Made by a program: the position numbers and the translations under genes. Below the pieces are notes generated by a model that made no database searches, was not told the DNA's origin, and saw nothing but the letters and a program-made list of their open reading frames with translations. Positions 49,838 through 57,245 of a stretch of DNA of 64,000 nucleotides are shown in pieces. This DNA is from Candidatus Woesearchaeota archaeon. Lineage in GTDB: Archaea > Nanobdellota > Nanobdellia > Woesearchaeales > ARS49. The stretch lies in assembly GCA_019322895.1 (NCBI GenBank), contig JAHWHZ010000001.1, positions 1-64,000 of the forward strand, written 5' to 3'. Numbering within the stretch: position 1 is the stretch's first letter; every line of letters starts with the position of its first letter.

Positions 49838-50038
49838 TCATTTCACCTTTTTTACACAATATTCAAATCCGCAGTTTGTGCACCTGAAGCATCCTTTTTC
49901 TGGATCAAATTCAAGGGTTTGTTTCATGCATTTAGGGCACCTGCTTTTGGTCGGAGGTATTTCTACCTCTCTTTTTAAATCAAAATCCTTTAGTTTTTTA
50001 TCCATCTCTTTTTTCCAATCTTCAAAAACTTCGTCCAT
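49838..50038 (-). CDS. Zinc-ribbon protein next to NYN nuclease
   Basis: 66 residues: a helical charged N terminus (1-30), then a zinc ribbon with CPKC and CTNC about 16 residues apart. It is one base upstream of the NYN gene. It could be the RNA- or DNA-binding partner of that nuclease. Confidence 0.6.
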   Translation of the reverse strand: MDEVFEDWKKEMDKKLKDFDLKREVEIPPTKSRCPKCMKQTLEFDPEKGCFRCTNCGFEYCVKKVK

Positions 50039-50073
50039 GAGAACTAGCTATAAAGTAGACTATAAAAATGTTT

Positions 50074-50568
50074 TTATTGCTGAAGAACTTCTTCAAGAAC
50101 GAGTGTGACTTTTTTGCCGTTTGGATTTGCTTTCTGCACAGCTTCTTTGACCAATGCTCTCAGGCCTTCAACAGTCTCATGAGAATATTTTTGGCCAAGC
50201 ATGCCGTTTGGTACTGTTTGATATGCTTTGCAATTCATCTCAGCATTGATGTGCACTTCACCATCAGTGCCAGGATATATTTCTTCTGTAAAGCGAACTG
50301 CAACAGAGGGATTTTTTGGTATCCCTGTTTCTTCATGGTGCGGCAATTGCAGGCAGTCTTGGATAGATTGTAAAATATCTCTCTTTAGTTCCTCATATGT
50401 ATCTCCTTGCGCAGCTATGCACGCGCTTCCTTTTTCGCAGCCAGGTTCTGCGATTGCAGTATACCATACTTCTCCTTCATCCTCTTCTAAAAATGCATTA
50501 TAAACTATGTCTGCCATATGCAATATATGCTGTTTTCCATCTATATAAAGCTTTTGACTAAACCTCAT
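50074..50568 (-). CDS. HicB-like antitoxin-type protein
   Basis: 164 residues from ATG 50568 (TGAGG upstream). The first half has VWYTAIAEPGC, then AQGDTYEELKRDILQSIQDC, the HicB-type partially degraded RNase H fold. The second half repeats a similar theme (DGEVHINAEM, YSHETVEGLRALVKEAV) and may be a second copy. No HicA toxin gene is adjacent. It overlaps the preceding gene by 11 bp. Confidence 0.5.
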   Translation of the reverse strand: MRFSQKLYIDGKQHILHMADIVYNAFLEEDEGEVWYTAIAEPGCEKGSACIAAQGDTYEELKRDILQSIQDCLQLPHHEETGIPKNPSVAVRFTEEIYPGTDGEVHINAEMNCKAYQTVPNGMLGQKYSHETVEGLRALVKEAVQKANPNGKKVTLVLEEVLQQ

Positions 50569-50941
50569 ATTCTGCCTCAAATTTTTTTATATATTTTTTA
50601 TAAAGTTTGCCGCTTCCTTTGATATATACTGCCAGATATTCTGCGGGTATGCCTGTCGCTTCGGCAAGCTTTGCTACTTCACTATTAAAAATGCCTGTCG
50701 AGATGACTGACTCTGATCCTTTCTGCTTTTCACAAATACGCAAAATTTTGTACAGCCCATCTTTATTCTTAAACTCTATCTTTCTTCCACGGGAATGCCC
50801 GCCTGTTGACGTATACTCTGCGGCAGCATCATATTTTTTTATAATCTTCAATGTCCTTTTTTCAAAGGTGTTTAAATCTATAAATTTAGGCAAGCTTTTA
50901 CTCAGCTTCTTCACCATCTCTTCCAGGCTGTCTTCTGCCAT
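50558..50941 (-). CDS. Unknown 127-residue protein
   Basis: No family is recognised. Soluble alpha/beta, with the glycine-rich STGGHSRGRKIEF and a helical end. It starts at ATG 50941 and overlaps the HicB-like gene. Position could make it that gene's partner, but no toxin motif is seen. Confidence 0.4.
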   Translation of the reverse strand: MAEDSLEEMVKKLSKSLPKFIDLNTFEKRTLKIIKKYDAAAEYTSTGGHSRGRKIEFKNKDGLYKILRICEKQKGSESVISTGIFNSEVAKLAEATGIPAEYLAVYIKGSGKLYKKYIKKFEAEYEV

Positions 50942-50950
50942 AAGCAATCA

Positions 50951-51697
50951 CTATCTTAATTTGCTTCTAATGACCTTGATGAATTCTTTTATTCTTTCAT
51001 ATTGCCAGTCTTCAGCATCCTTAACTTGAGGACCAAAGCCGCGCCGCAATAATTTCTTCTTTATTCCTCTTGGATTTCTTTTATACCTGTCAAGCAGGCC
51101 TTCTCTTGGAATTTCCTCGCAAATCTCTGCAAGTTTTTTTCTTAAGCGCAGTATTCCTTCTTTAACTGGAGCAATATCTGGGCATCTTTCATCTAACCTG
51201 TCTGTCTGGGAGGAGAAAAGAACTGTTATGTCTTCCAGGCATATAGGTCCCTGGATTATAAGCCCATCTCCCCTGCTGGACTCGCATATACGGTCTTTAT
51301 ATTTTTGTGCATTTATTTCAAGTATAATAGGAAAATTAGAAAACAGGGGCGTTCCACAGAGGTTATGAAAGAACTGCTTGAATTCTTCTAAGCTTGAACC
51401 TGGACTTACTGAGTCACCCCCATACTGGATCATAGTTGCGAGCACATCGTCTTCTAAAAGCACATTTGATTTTATTGCTTTGTCTTTAGCATAAAAAATA
51501 CCTGTTAAATAAACTGGAGAGCAAAAAGTGGCTTTTTTGATATCAGGATCATCATATCCGTGATACGCCTCTAATCCTTCTGCCATGTTCTGCAGGACAC
51601 GCTCTTCAAACATGCCTTGATTATGTCCTCTATAAAGAAAGCCTTCATTTCCATCAGACCAATTTATGGCATCATAATCTATTTTTGTGTAGCTCAT
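50951..51697 (-). CDS. Unknown protein beside kinase 1, faint ADP-ribosyltransferase resemblance
   Basis: 248 residues. An early FLYRGHNQG, a middle FCSPVYLTGIFYAKDKAI and a late ICLEDITVLFSS recall, in order, the arginine, serine and glutamate strands of ADP-ribosyltransferase folds. The match is by eye and weak. The C terminus is basic. It overlaps the kinase stop by four bases, so it is made with the kinase and may be its substrate or effector. Confidence 0.4.
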   Translation of the reverse strand: MSYTKIDYDAINWSDGNEGFLYRGHNQGMFEERVLQNMAEGLEAYHGYDDPDIKKATFCSPVYLTGIFYAKDKAIKSNVLLEDDVLATMIQYGGDSVSPGSSLEEFKQFFHNLCGTPLFSNFPIILEINAQKYKDRICESSRGDGLIIQGPICLEDITVLFSSQTDRLDERCPDIAPVKEGILRLRKKLAEICEEIPREGLLDRYKRNPRGIKKKLLRRGFGPQVKDAEDWQYERIKEFIKVIRSKLR

Positions 51698-53484
51698 TTT
51701 CCTGAATTAAAAACAGAATAAACCTTTTCTGGATTCTTTATGCAGTATGCTGCTCCGCCCGCGATTGTTGCTGCAAGCAGCGCTGCTGCACTGATTATAA
51801 GCGCCTTGACTGGCTTGCTTTGCCTCCTGAAGAAGCCTAACTTTCTCTTTGACTGGTTGTACATGATTTTTGCTCTTTCAAATGCAATCCTTTCTTCTGC
51901 TCTTGTCTGTTTTATCTTGCTGTTGTCCCAGTCAACATATCTTTCTGGCTCTGTCAGGTTCTCTCCGAGGTTGTATGAGAAAACATCTTCAATGAAATGC
52001 TGTTTTTTCTTTCTGTGTTTTTTCAGGTTCTTGTATGCATTTCTTGGCTTGTGGCCGTATTTTATTGCTGAAAGGTCTTCCATGCATTCTTCTCCAGTGG
52101 CGTATCTTTTCTCAGGATCCCTGTGAAGCATCATTGCAAGCACAAGATCTATCTCCTGCGCAGATTCTTTTGCCAGTCCTGCCTCATCTAGCACTTCATG
52201 CAGTTTTTGTGTCTCGCTGAGCATCAATGGCTTTGTGTAGCCTGTATCAAGATTTAACTGCACTGCAAGCGGGTCACCGCCCCCGACAATTATGTTTGGA
52301 GACACTCCAAGTATCATCTCATATAATACTGCGCCCAATGCATACATGTCTGCTTTGCAGGTTACTTGTATACGCTTTTTCTTTCCTTCACGTATCTGTA
52401 TCTGTTCTGGCGCTGCAGAGACCAGGCTTCCAAACGGCCACGCCCCCGCTGTCTTTTCTGTTTCATCTGCATAATCAACTGACTGCAAAATTCCATAGTC
52501 TATGACATGCGGGTTAAGTTCTTCATCAATTAGTATATTCTGGAGCTTGATATCCCTATGCACTAATCTCCTTGCGTGAAAAGGCTTCAGTCCTTTCAGC
52601 ACTTTTTGAACAAGGTCTACTTGTGTCTTGAAGTCTAAAGCCAAAACCTTCTCTCTAGGCAGGACATTCTTTATTTTGTGGGCTATTTCCCAGTACATGT
52701 TCTTGCCTAGTTTTCCTTTTGCAGCGATTTTTCCCATTGCAAGGACCATTGACAAGTATCCATCTTTATCTCTCAGACACTGTATCTTTGATTCACGATT
52801 AGGAAGATGCGACCACTCGCCTGTTGCATAATAAAGTTTCAGCGCGCATTCTCCGTCTGGAAATAGATACCCTACTCTTTCAGTCACTCTGCCTATTACA
52901 CGCCAGTCTTCTTCTATTTTTTCTACTTGTTCAGATGCGCTTCCTTTTTCATCAAGAATTTTGCTGACATCTCTCCTGAGGTCTTCGTGCTCGTCTTCGA
53001 GTTTCTCAAGATCTTTTTCTTTTGCGCCTTCTTTTATTGCTCTCCATGCGCTTCCTGGCAGGCGCGCCTCATCAAGAGTATCTTGTGCAATCATATTCTC
53101 AAGCACCTGCCTGCTGTTGACTATATTGAATTCAAATTTTGCGCCGAATGCAGCTCCCTGCGCCCCGGGTTTTCCCAGAAGGTCGTATTTTTTTGTTCTT
53201 CTGTTAAATGGTATGAGAATATCCCATCCTTTTTCTGCTGTCCTCACTCTTCTGCATAATCTGCCTTTTTCATCTGTGCATTCGTCTGTGCCGTGCAGTA
53301 TGAGCTTCTTGATTGCGCTCACTTCCTTGCCTACATTATCTGCTTTGAGTGGTTTTGTCTTGACAACAGTATCTACTAATTGGACATCACTTATGTCGCT
53401 GAACATGCCAAGTATCTGTGTCTCTAGCTTTGACTCAACTTCCTTGTTCATGCTCTCTTCTTGTTTACGCTTTTTCTTGCCCAT
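51694..53484 (-). CDS. Hanks-type protein kinase with C-terminal membrane anchor (kinase 1)
   Basis: 596 residues. The catalytic loop HRDIKLQNILI (near 308) is intact, while the magnesium loop reads VIDYG instead of DFG (near 329). An APE-like AAPEQ and later kinase helices are visible. The N-terminal lobe is hard to define: a long helical insert (about 150-200) and no clear glycine-rich loop. A membrane segment lies near 565-585 with a short outer tail, so the kinase domain faces the cytoplasm. It overlaps a ribbon-helix-helix gene by 20 bp. An alternative start is ATG 53451. Confidence 0.8.
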   Translation of the reverse strand: MGKKKRKQEESMNKEVESKLETQILGMFSDISDVQLVDTVVKTKPLKADNVGKEVSAIKKLILHGTDECTDEKGRLCRRVRTAEKGWDILIPFNRRTKKYDLLGKPGAQGAAFGAKFEFNIVNSRQVLENMIAQDTLDEARLPGSAWRAIKEGAKEKDLEKLEDEHEDLRRDVSKILDEKGSASEQVEKIEEDWRVIGRVTERVGYLFPDGECALKLYYATGEWSHLPNRESKIQCLRDKDGYLSMVLAMGKIAAKGKLGKNMYWEIAHKIKNVLPREKVLALDFKTQVDLVQKVLKGLKPFHARRLVHRDIKLQNILIDEELNPHVIDYGILQSVDYADETEKTAGAWPFGSLVSAAPEQIQIREGKKKRIQVTCKADMYALGAVLYEMILGVSPNIIVGGGDPLAVQLNLDTGYTKPLMLSETQKLHEVLDEAGLAKESAQEIDLVLAMMLHRDPEKRYATGEECMEDLSAIKYGHKPRNAYKNLKKHRKKKQHFIEDVFSYNLGENLTEPERYVDWDNSKIKQTRAEERIAFERAKIMYNQSKRKLGFFRRQSKPVKALIISAAALLAATIAGGAAYCIKNPEKVYSVFNSGK

Positions 53485-53611
53485 TTTTCAAAAACTGTGT
53501 TATAGCATACTCTATCACATGGCTTTTGTTCCTGAAAAGGCCTTGTTTTAGCTCTTTCTCTATCTTTTTCATGAGCTTTTCTTCCACTGTGATAGAAATT
53601 TTCTTTTTCAT
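53465..53611 (-). CDS. Ribbon-helix-helix protein coupled to kinase 1
   Basis: 48 residues: MKKKISITVEEKLMKKIEKE, then GLFRNKSHVIEYAI, a CopG-type strand and helices. It overlaps the kinase start. It is strikingly similar to the protein before kinase 2 (62435-62566), sharing MKKKISI and FRNKSH-IEYA. It is probably a dimeric DNA-binding regulator of the kinase operon. Confidence 0.7.
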   Translation of the reverse strand: MKKKISITVEEKLMKKIEKELKQGLFRNKSHVIEYAITQFLKNGQEKA

Positions 53612-53684
53612 GGTAGTATGAAGTAGGATATTGTCATACTTTAAAAAGATTGAGGTATTTTACTATTAAAAAGTGATTACTAGA

Positions 53685-54461
53685 TTATGCTCTGGCGCGT
53701 CTAAAATAATTGAAGATTTTGCCAATATTAAATCGCGTCTTATCAGCAAATCGAGTATGCTGTTTTTCCTGCTTTCTTAAATGATTAGAAGCTACTGCAA
53801 TCTTGTTTTTTATATATCTCAGGGTTCTTCCAGCTTCTGGATTGTCCTGAAACAGATCAGCCACAATTTCAAAGTCATCAACTGTGCCTTTGAAATCGCC
53901 AATAGCATACCTTGCCAGTCCCCTGAAGAAATACGGTGCAGCAACACTCGTTTCTTCCTTAATAAAAGCAGTGAAATCGCGTATTGCATTGTTCATTAAT
54001 TTTTGTTTTTCAGTTGACATGAAAAAATCTGTTTTATATTTTCTATCTGCCTTCTTGAATTTTGCCAGCCCTCTGTAAAAATGCGCCACTTTATAATTTT
54101 GCAGTGTTTCTGCATTTTCTGCAACATGTGTGAGATCCTTGATCGCAGTATCTAACGTCTGAAATCTTAATTCGCTTGAAGTATCATGTGTCTTGTTTCT
54201 TTCCTGCTCCATCCATAATTTTACACTAAAAACTCCTCTGTTTCTATACGCTTTTAGATTCTTAGGGTCTGCTTCAATAGCTTTAGTAAAATCCTCAATA
54301 GCGCCTGTTTTATAGCCTCGTTTCCAGTTAGCAGAACCCCTGCAATAGTGCGCAAATGATTCATTGCCTGCATCAAGAGCAGCCTGGATTTCAGCTACTG
54401 ACATGCTTTCTGTTCCGCATTCCTGTAAAGCAGTGCTTTGCATGTTGCTTTCTAAAGTCAT
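53685..54461 (-). CDS. TPR-repeat protein
   Basis: 258 residues from ATG 54461 (GTGAGG upstream). At least three tetratricopeptide-like repeats are visible: CRGSANWKRGYKTGAIEDFTKAI followed by DPKNLKAYRNRG, AHFYRGLAKFKKA, and PYFFRGLARYAIGDFKGTVDDF. It is a protein-interaction scaffold, 74 bp upstream of the RHH-kinase 1 unit and on the same strand, so it may recruit kinase partners. Confidence 0.75.
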   Translation of the reverse strand: MTLESNMQSTALQECGTESMSVAEIQAALDAGNESFAHYCRGSANWKRGYKTGAIEDFTKAIEADPKNLKAYRNRGVFSVKLWMEQERNKTHDTSSELRFQTLDTAIKDLTHVAENAETLQNYKVAHFYRGLAKFKKADRKYKTDFFMSTEKQKLMNNAIRDFTAFIKEETSVAAPYFFRGLARYAIGDFKGTVDDFEIVADLFQDNPEAGRTLRYIKNKIAVASNHLRKQEKQHTRFADKTRFNIGKIFNYFRRARA

Positions 54462-54627
54462 TTTATTTTGCCTCACTTATACTAGAAAAACAAAGGCCAT
54501 TTATAAAGCTTGCGGTTTTTAACTACCAGACAGTGACTATTATTGTCTAAAGTTCAGTCAGCAACCAAAAAGCTTATATACAAACTAGTACATAATAGTT
54601 ATAAGTTAGTAAATTTTGGTGATAAAT

Positions 54628-54891
54628 ATGTTACAAAAGCTTAAACACGCTCCGACACTGAATACAATTCGTATGGTAGAAGAGACTCTAAAGAATATGG
54701 ATGAAAGCGTTATCAAAATCGCAGAATTAAAGAGAAGGCTTCCAAAACAGGTTAATCACTATACTTTAAAAGCAATTCTTGAATATCTTGACGAAAGCAA
54801 CAAGATTGTTATTGGAATTAGGGGAATCACATGGATATTCAATACCAACCCTAACTTAAGAAAAACTATTTCTAAAGGTCTGAAATTATAG
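54628..54891 (+). CDS. Winged-helix protein, probable antitoxin of RelE-like pair
   Basis: 87 residues from ATG 54628. Helices IRMVEETLKNM and ELKRRLPKQVNHYTLKAILEYL form a helix-turn-helix, and IVIGIRGITWIFN the wing. It lies 61 bp before a RelE-like toxin gene on the same strand. Several AT-rich half-sites with CTAGTACATAATAG precede it and may be its operator. Confidence 0.6.
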   Translation: MLQKLKHAPTLNTIRMVEETLKNMDESVIKIAELKRRLPKQVNHYTLKAILEYLDESNKIVIGIRGITWIFNTNPNLRKTISKGLKL

Positions 54892-54952
54892 TCGGAAATC
54901 TTGCGGAATTTTTTGCACAAAAGTTATAAAGACTATTTTGGAATACAATATT

Positions 54953-55309
54953 ATGAAAAATCCTGCACAAGTTATACTTTCACCAGAAGCAGAAAAACAA
55001 TACAGAAATCTGATTAAACTAGCATCCAGCTATAAAAAAGAAAGAATGATTTTAGATGCATTAAATAAAAAAATAGAATTAATTAAAGAAAATCCCACAT
55101 ATGGAAACCCTATTGCCAAGAAATTGATTCCAAAAGAGTATAAAAAAAGATATGCTGTAACAAATTTATTCAGGGTTAAGCTTCCTGATTTTTGGAGAAT
55201 GCTTTATACGCTTGTTGACGGAGAAAATAGAATTGAAATTATTTCTTTTGTTCTGGACATTGTTAATCATAAAAAATACAACAAAAAGTTTGGTTATAAA
55301 AAGAAGTAA
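54953..55309 (+). CDS. RelE/ParE-superfamily toxin-like protein
   Basis: 118 residues from ATG 54953. A helical start (SPEAEKQYRNLIKLA), the NPTYGNPIAKKLIP stretch and the RelE-type ending FRVKLPDFWRMLYTLVDG with VLDIVNHKKYNKKF. These proteins cut mRNA on the ribosome or act on gyrase. It is paired with the winged-helix gene upstream. A TATTTTGGAAT box lies about 25 bp before the start, so it may also have its own promoter. Confidence 0.65.
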   Translation: MKNPAQVILSPEAEKQYRNLIKLASSYKKERMILDALNKKIELIKENPTYGNPIAKKLIPKEYKKRYAVTNLFRVKLPDFWRMLYTLVDGENRIEIISFVLDIVNHKKYNKKFGYKKK

Positions 55310-55310
55310 T

Positions 55311-56687
55311 TCAAACACTGTCTTGCTTGAATTCTTTATTGTCTTTGAGGCATAGCTGTGCTCTCATCAGTTCTTTTCCAACATAAGCTGCATGGTCCTG
55401 TCTTGAAATTAAGTTCTCATGAATTATTTCCTTGTACATCTCTTCTGCATTACTGCCTACAAAGATATGGCCTGTCTTCTTGTTGTCATTTGTAAAATGC
55501 TCTACAATGATTTTAGAGTCTCGCAGGTATATCACAAAATAACCTCTTGGATCCAGAACCAATATCTTGTTCTGCTTCAGTCCTTCTTTTATTGCGTTTT
55601 TCACTTCTTCCCAGTCTGTTTCATAGATGTGCGCAGAATTAGAGACAACTGTCAGGTTGCCGTATTTTATGTCAGTCTCTGTGCAGACATATCTTAATAA
55701 TTCATTAAGGGCAAGGGTGTTTAATGGCCATGCCTTAAACATGTCATTTGACCGTATCACTGCAGTCAGGTATAATCTTCCATGCCTCACAAGAAAATGG
55801 TGGTATACTAAACAAGGAGGATGCTTGCTGTTCCTGTCTTTCTCAACATTCCATGTCATTGCAACTGCTCTTCTTGTGAAAGGGGTTTTCTTCAACTGCT
55901 CTATTACGCCTTGTATCTGGTTTATCTCTGCATATTCTTCTATTTTATAGGAGAAAAGTCTTTCTCCATATGTGTAATTCAGGCCAACTGGCTTGTTTGC
56001 AGTGAGGACAGTGGGCAAATATTCTGCAAGCCGTTTTTTAGAGACTTTCAGCATCGGATGCAGCTCCTGATGCTCGTCTTCAATGATTATCACTGTGTTC
56101 AAGAGCTCTTTTTCCTTCATGCCGTATTGTGTTTCCTTTATCTCGCCGAATTTCATGATCAAGTCAAGCATCTTTGGCCAGGCTTCTGCAATCTGCTTCT
56201 CCCTGATGATGAAATTCACGTTTTCATTAGGCAGTTCTGGTATCTGCTCTGCTTTTTCCTCAAGAATGATCGGTTCTCCAAAAGCCCCTGTTTGTTTTGA
56301 CTTTAATTGCTTTAATGTCTCAAGAACATCATCAAAAGATTTGTTTCTCAGGTCAATCACGTCAACCTGCTTCCTGAATATGTCTAGATGCTTTTTTTCT
56401 ATGCCCAGGTCAATATCCTCGCCATTAACAAAATTTATGAACTGCTCGCCAGACTCTGCAAGGTCTTTACCGAAAATAACAATATACCTTATCTTGGGGT
56501 TTGCCAAAGTGTTTCTTACAAGATATGCCATTCCTTTTGTGGAATAAAGATTCCCCAGTATTGCATAAAGCTCTTTTGGAAGTCTTTCAACTAATTGCTC
56601 TTTCTCGCTCCAAAGAGTGCACACCCCTACATTAGAGTCTGGATTTCCGACTATAAGGTTATGCTCAAAATAAAGAGGCCAGTTCAT
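55311..56687 (-). CDS. thyA: Thymidylate synthase (ThyA family, archaeal, with N-terminal extension)
   Basis: 458 residues. The N-terminal third (about 1-180) resembles the DUF4346 extension found before archaeal thymidylate synthases. The catalytic part has HPPCLVYHHF with the nucleophile cysteine near 288, RSNDMFKAWPLN, and NSAHIYETDW near 360. It makes dTMP from dUMP. In classic ThyA the loop reads RSNDxxLGxPFN; here FKAWPLN replaces it, a known archaeal variation. The ATG overlaps the Nudix stop by four bases. Confidence 0.85.
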   Translation of the reverse strand: MNWPLYFEHNLIVGNPDSNVGVCTLWSEKEQLVERLPKELYAILGNLYSTKGMAYLVRNTLANPKIRYIVIFGKDLAESGEQFINFVNGEDIDLGIEKKHLDIFRKQVDVIDLRNKSFDDVLETLKQLKSKQTGAFGEPIILEEKAEQIPELPNENVNFIIREKQIAEAWPKMLDLIMKFGEIKETQYGMKEKELLNTVIIIEDEHQELHPMLKVSKKRLAEYLPTVLTANKPVGLNYTYGERLFSYKIEEYAEINQIQGVIEQLKKTPFTRRAVAMTWNVEKDRNSKHPPCLVYHHFLVRHGRLYLTAVIRSNDMFKAWPLNTLALNELLRYVCTETDIKYGNLTVVSNSAHIYETDWEEVKNAIKEGLKQNKILVLDPRGYFVIYLRDSKIIVEHFTNDNKKTGHIFVGSNAEEMYKEIIHENLISRQDHAAYVGKELMRAQLCLKDNKEFKQDSV

Positions 56688-57124
56688 TTTTCAATTAAGT
56701 CAAACGCTCTCACTACTTGTTTGCTGATGTAATCATCAAGCGGGATTTGGTCAAGCTCGTCTTTGGCAAACCATTTAACATTCTTAAGCTCGCTCTCCCT
56801 GAATTTCAATTCTTCAGGATTCAAGGCTTTGCATAGATAAAAAACGCAGCAGTGGTCATGGTCTCCCACAGAGTGAAGGTTGACATCAAAAGGCAGTGCA
56901 AGAACTTTCTTGACATGTGCAGCAGGTTCTAAACCACTGCTATTCAATAATTCTACGTCAAGATTAGTCTCTTCCTTTATCTCTCTCTTTATTGCGTCAT
57001 CAAAAGTCTCATTCGGGTCTATATGCCCCCCGACAGGCAGCCACATATCCAGCTTTCTATGATGCACAAACAACGTCTTATCTTTCCAGAATACAAACGC
57101 CGCAACAACAAGATCAATCTTCAT
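56684..57124 (-). CDS. Nudix hydrolase
   Basis: 146 residues with a perfect Nudix box starting GGHIDPNETFDDAIKREI and closing KEETNL, near 33-55. It cleaves nucleoside diphosphate derivatives; co-transcription with thyA suggests clearing of a pyrimidine nucleotide such as dUTP or an oxidised one. Normal length. Confidence 0.88.
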   Translation of the reverse strand: MKIDLVVAAFVFWKDKTLFVHHRKLDMWLPVGGHIDPNETFDDAIKREIKEETNLDVELLNSSGLEPAAHVKKVLALPFDVNLHSVGDHDHCCVFYLCKALNPEELKFRESELKNVKWFAKDELDQIPLDDYISKQVVRAFDLIEK

Positions 57125-57214
57125 AAAAATTTAAAAAACACAACTCCTTAAAATACTTTTAGCGTGACTAAAATATAAACCAAAGAATTCATATGACTAC
57201 TATTGAAAGGTTAA

Positions 57215-57223
57215 CTTTATATA
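57215..57223 (+). promoter_or_regulatory. TATA box of polB
   Basis: CTTTATATA is centred about 27 bp before the ATG at 57246, indicating a leaderless polB mRNA. Confidence 0.55.
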
Positions 57224-57245
57224 CCCAGAATACATCTGAAAATCC

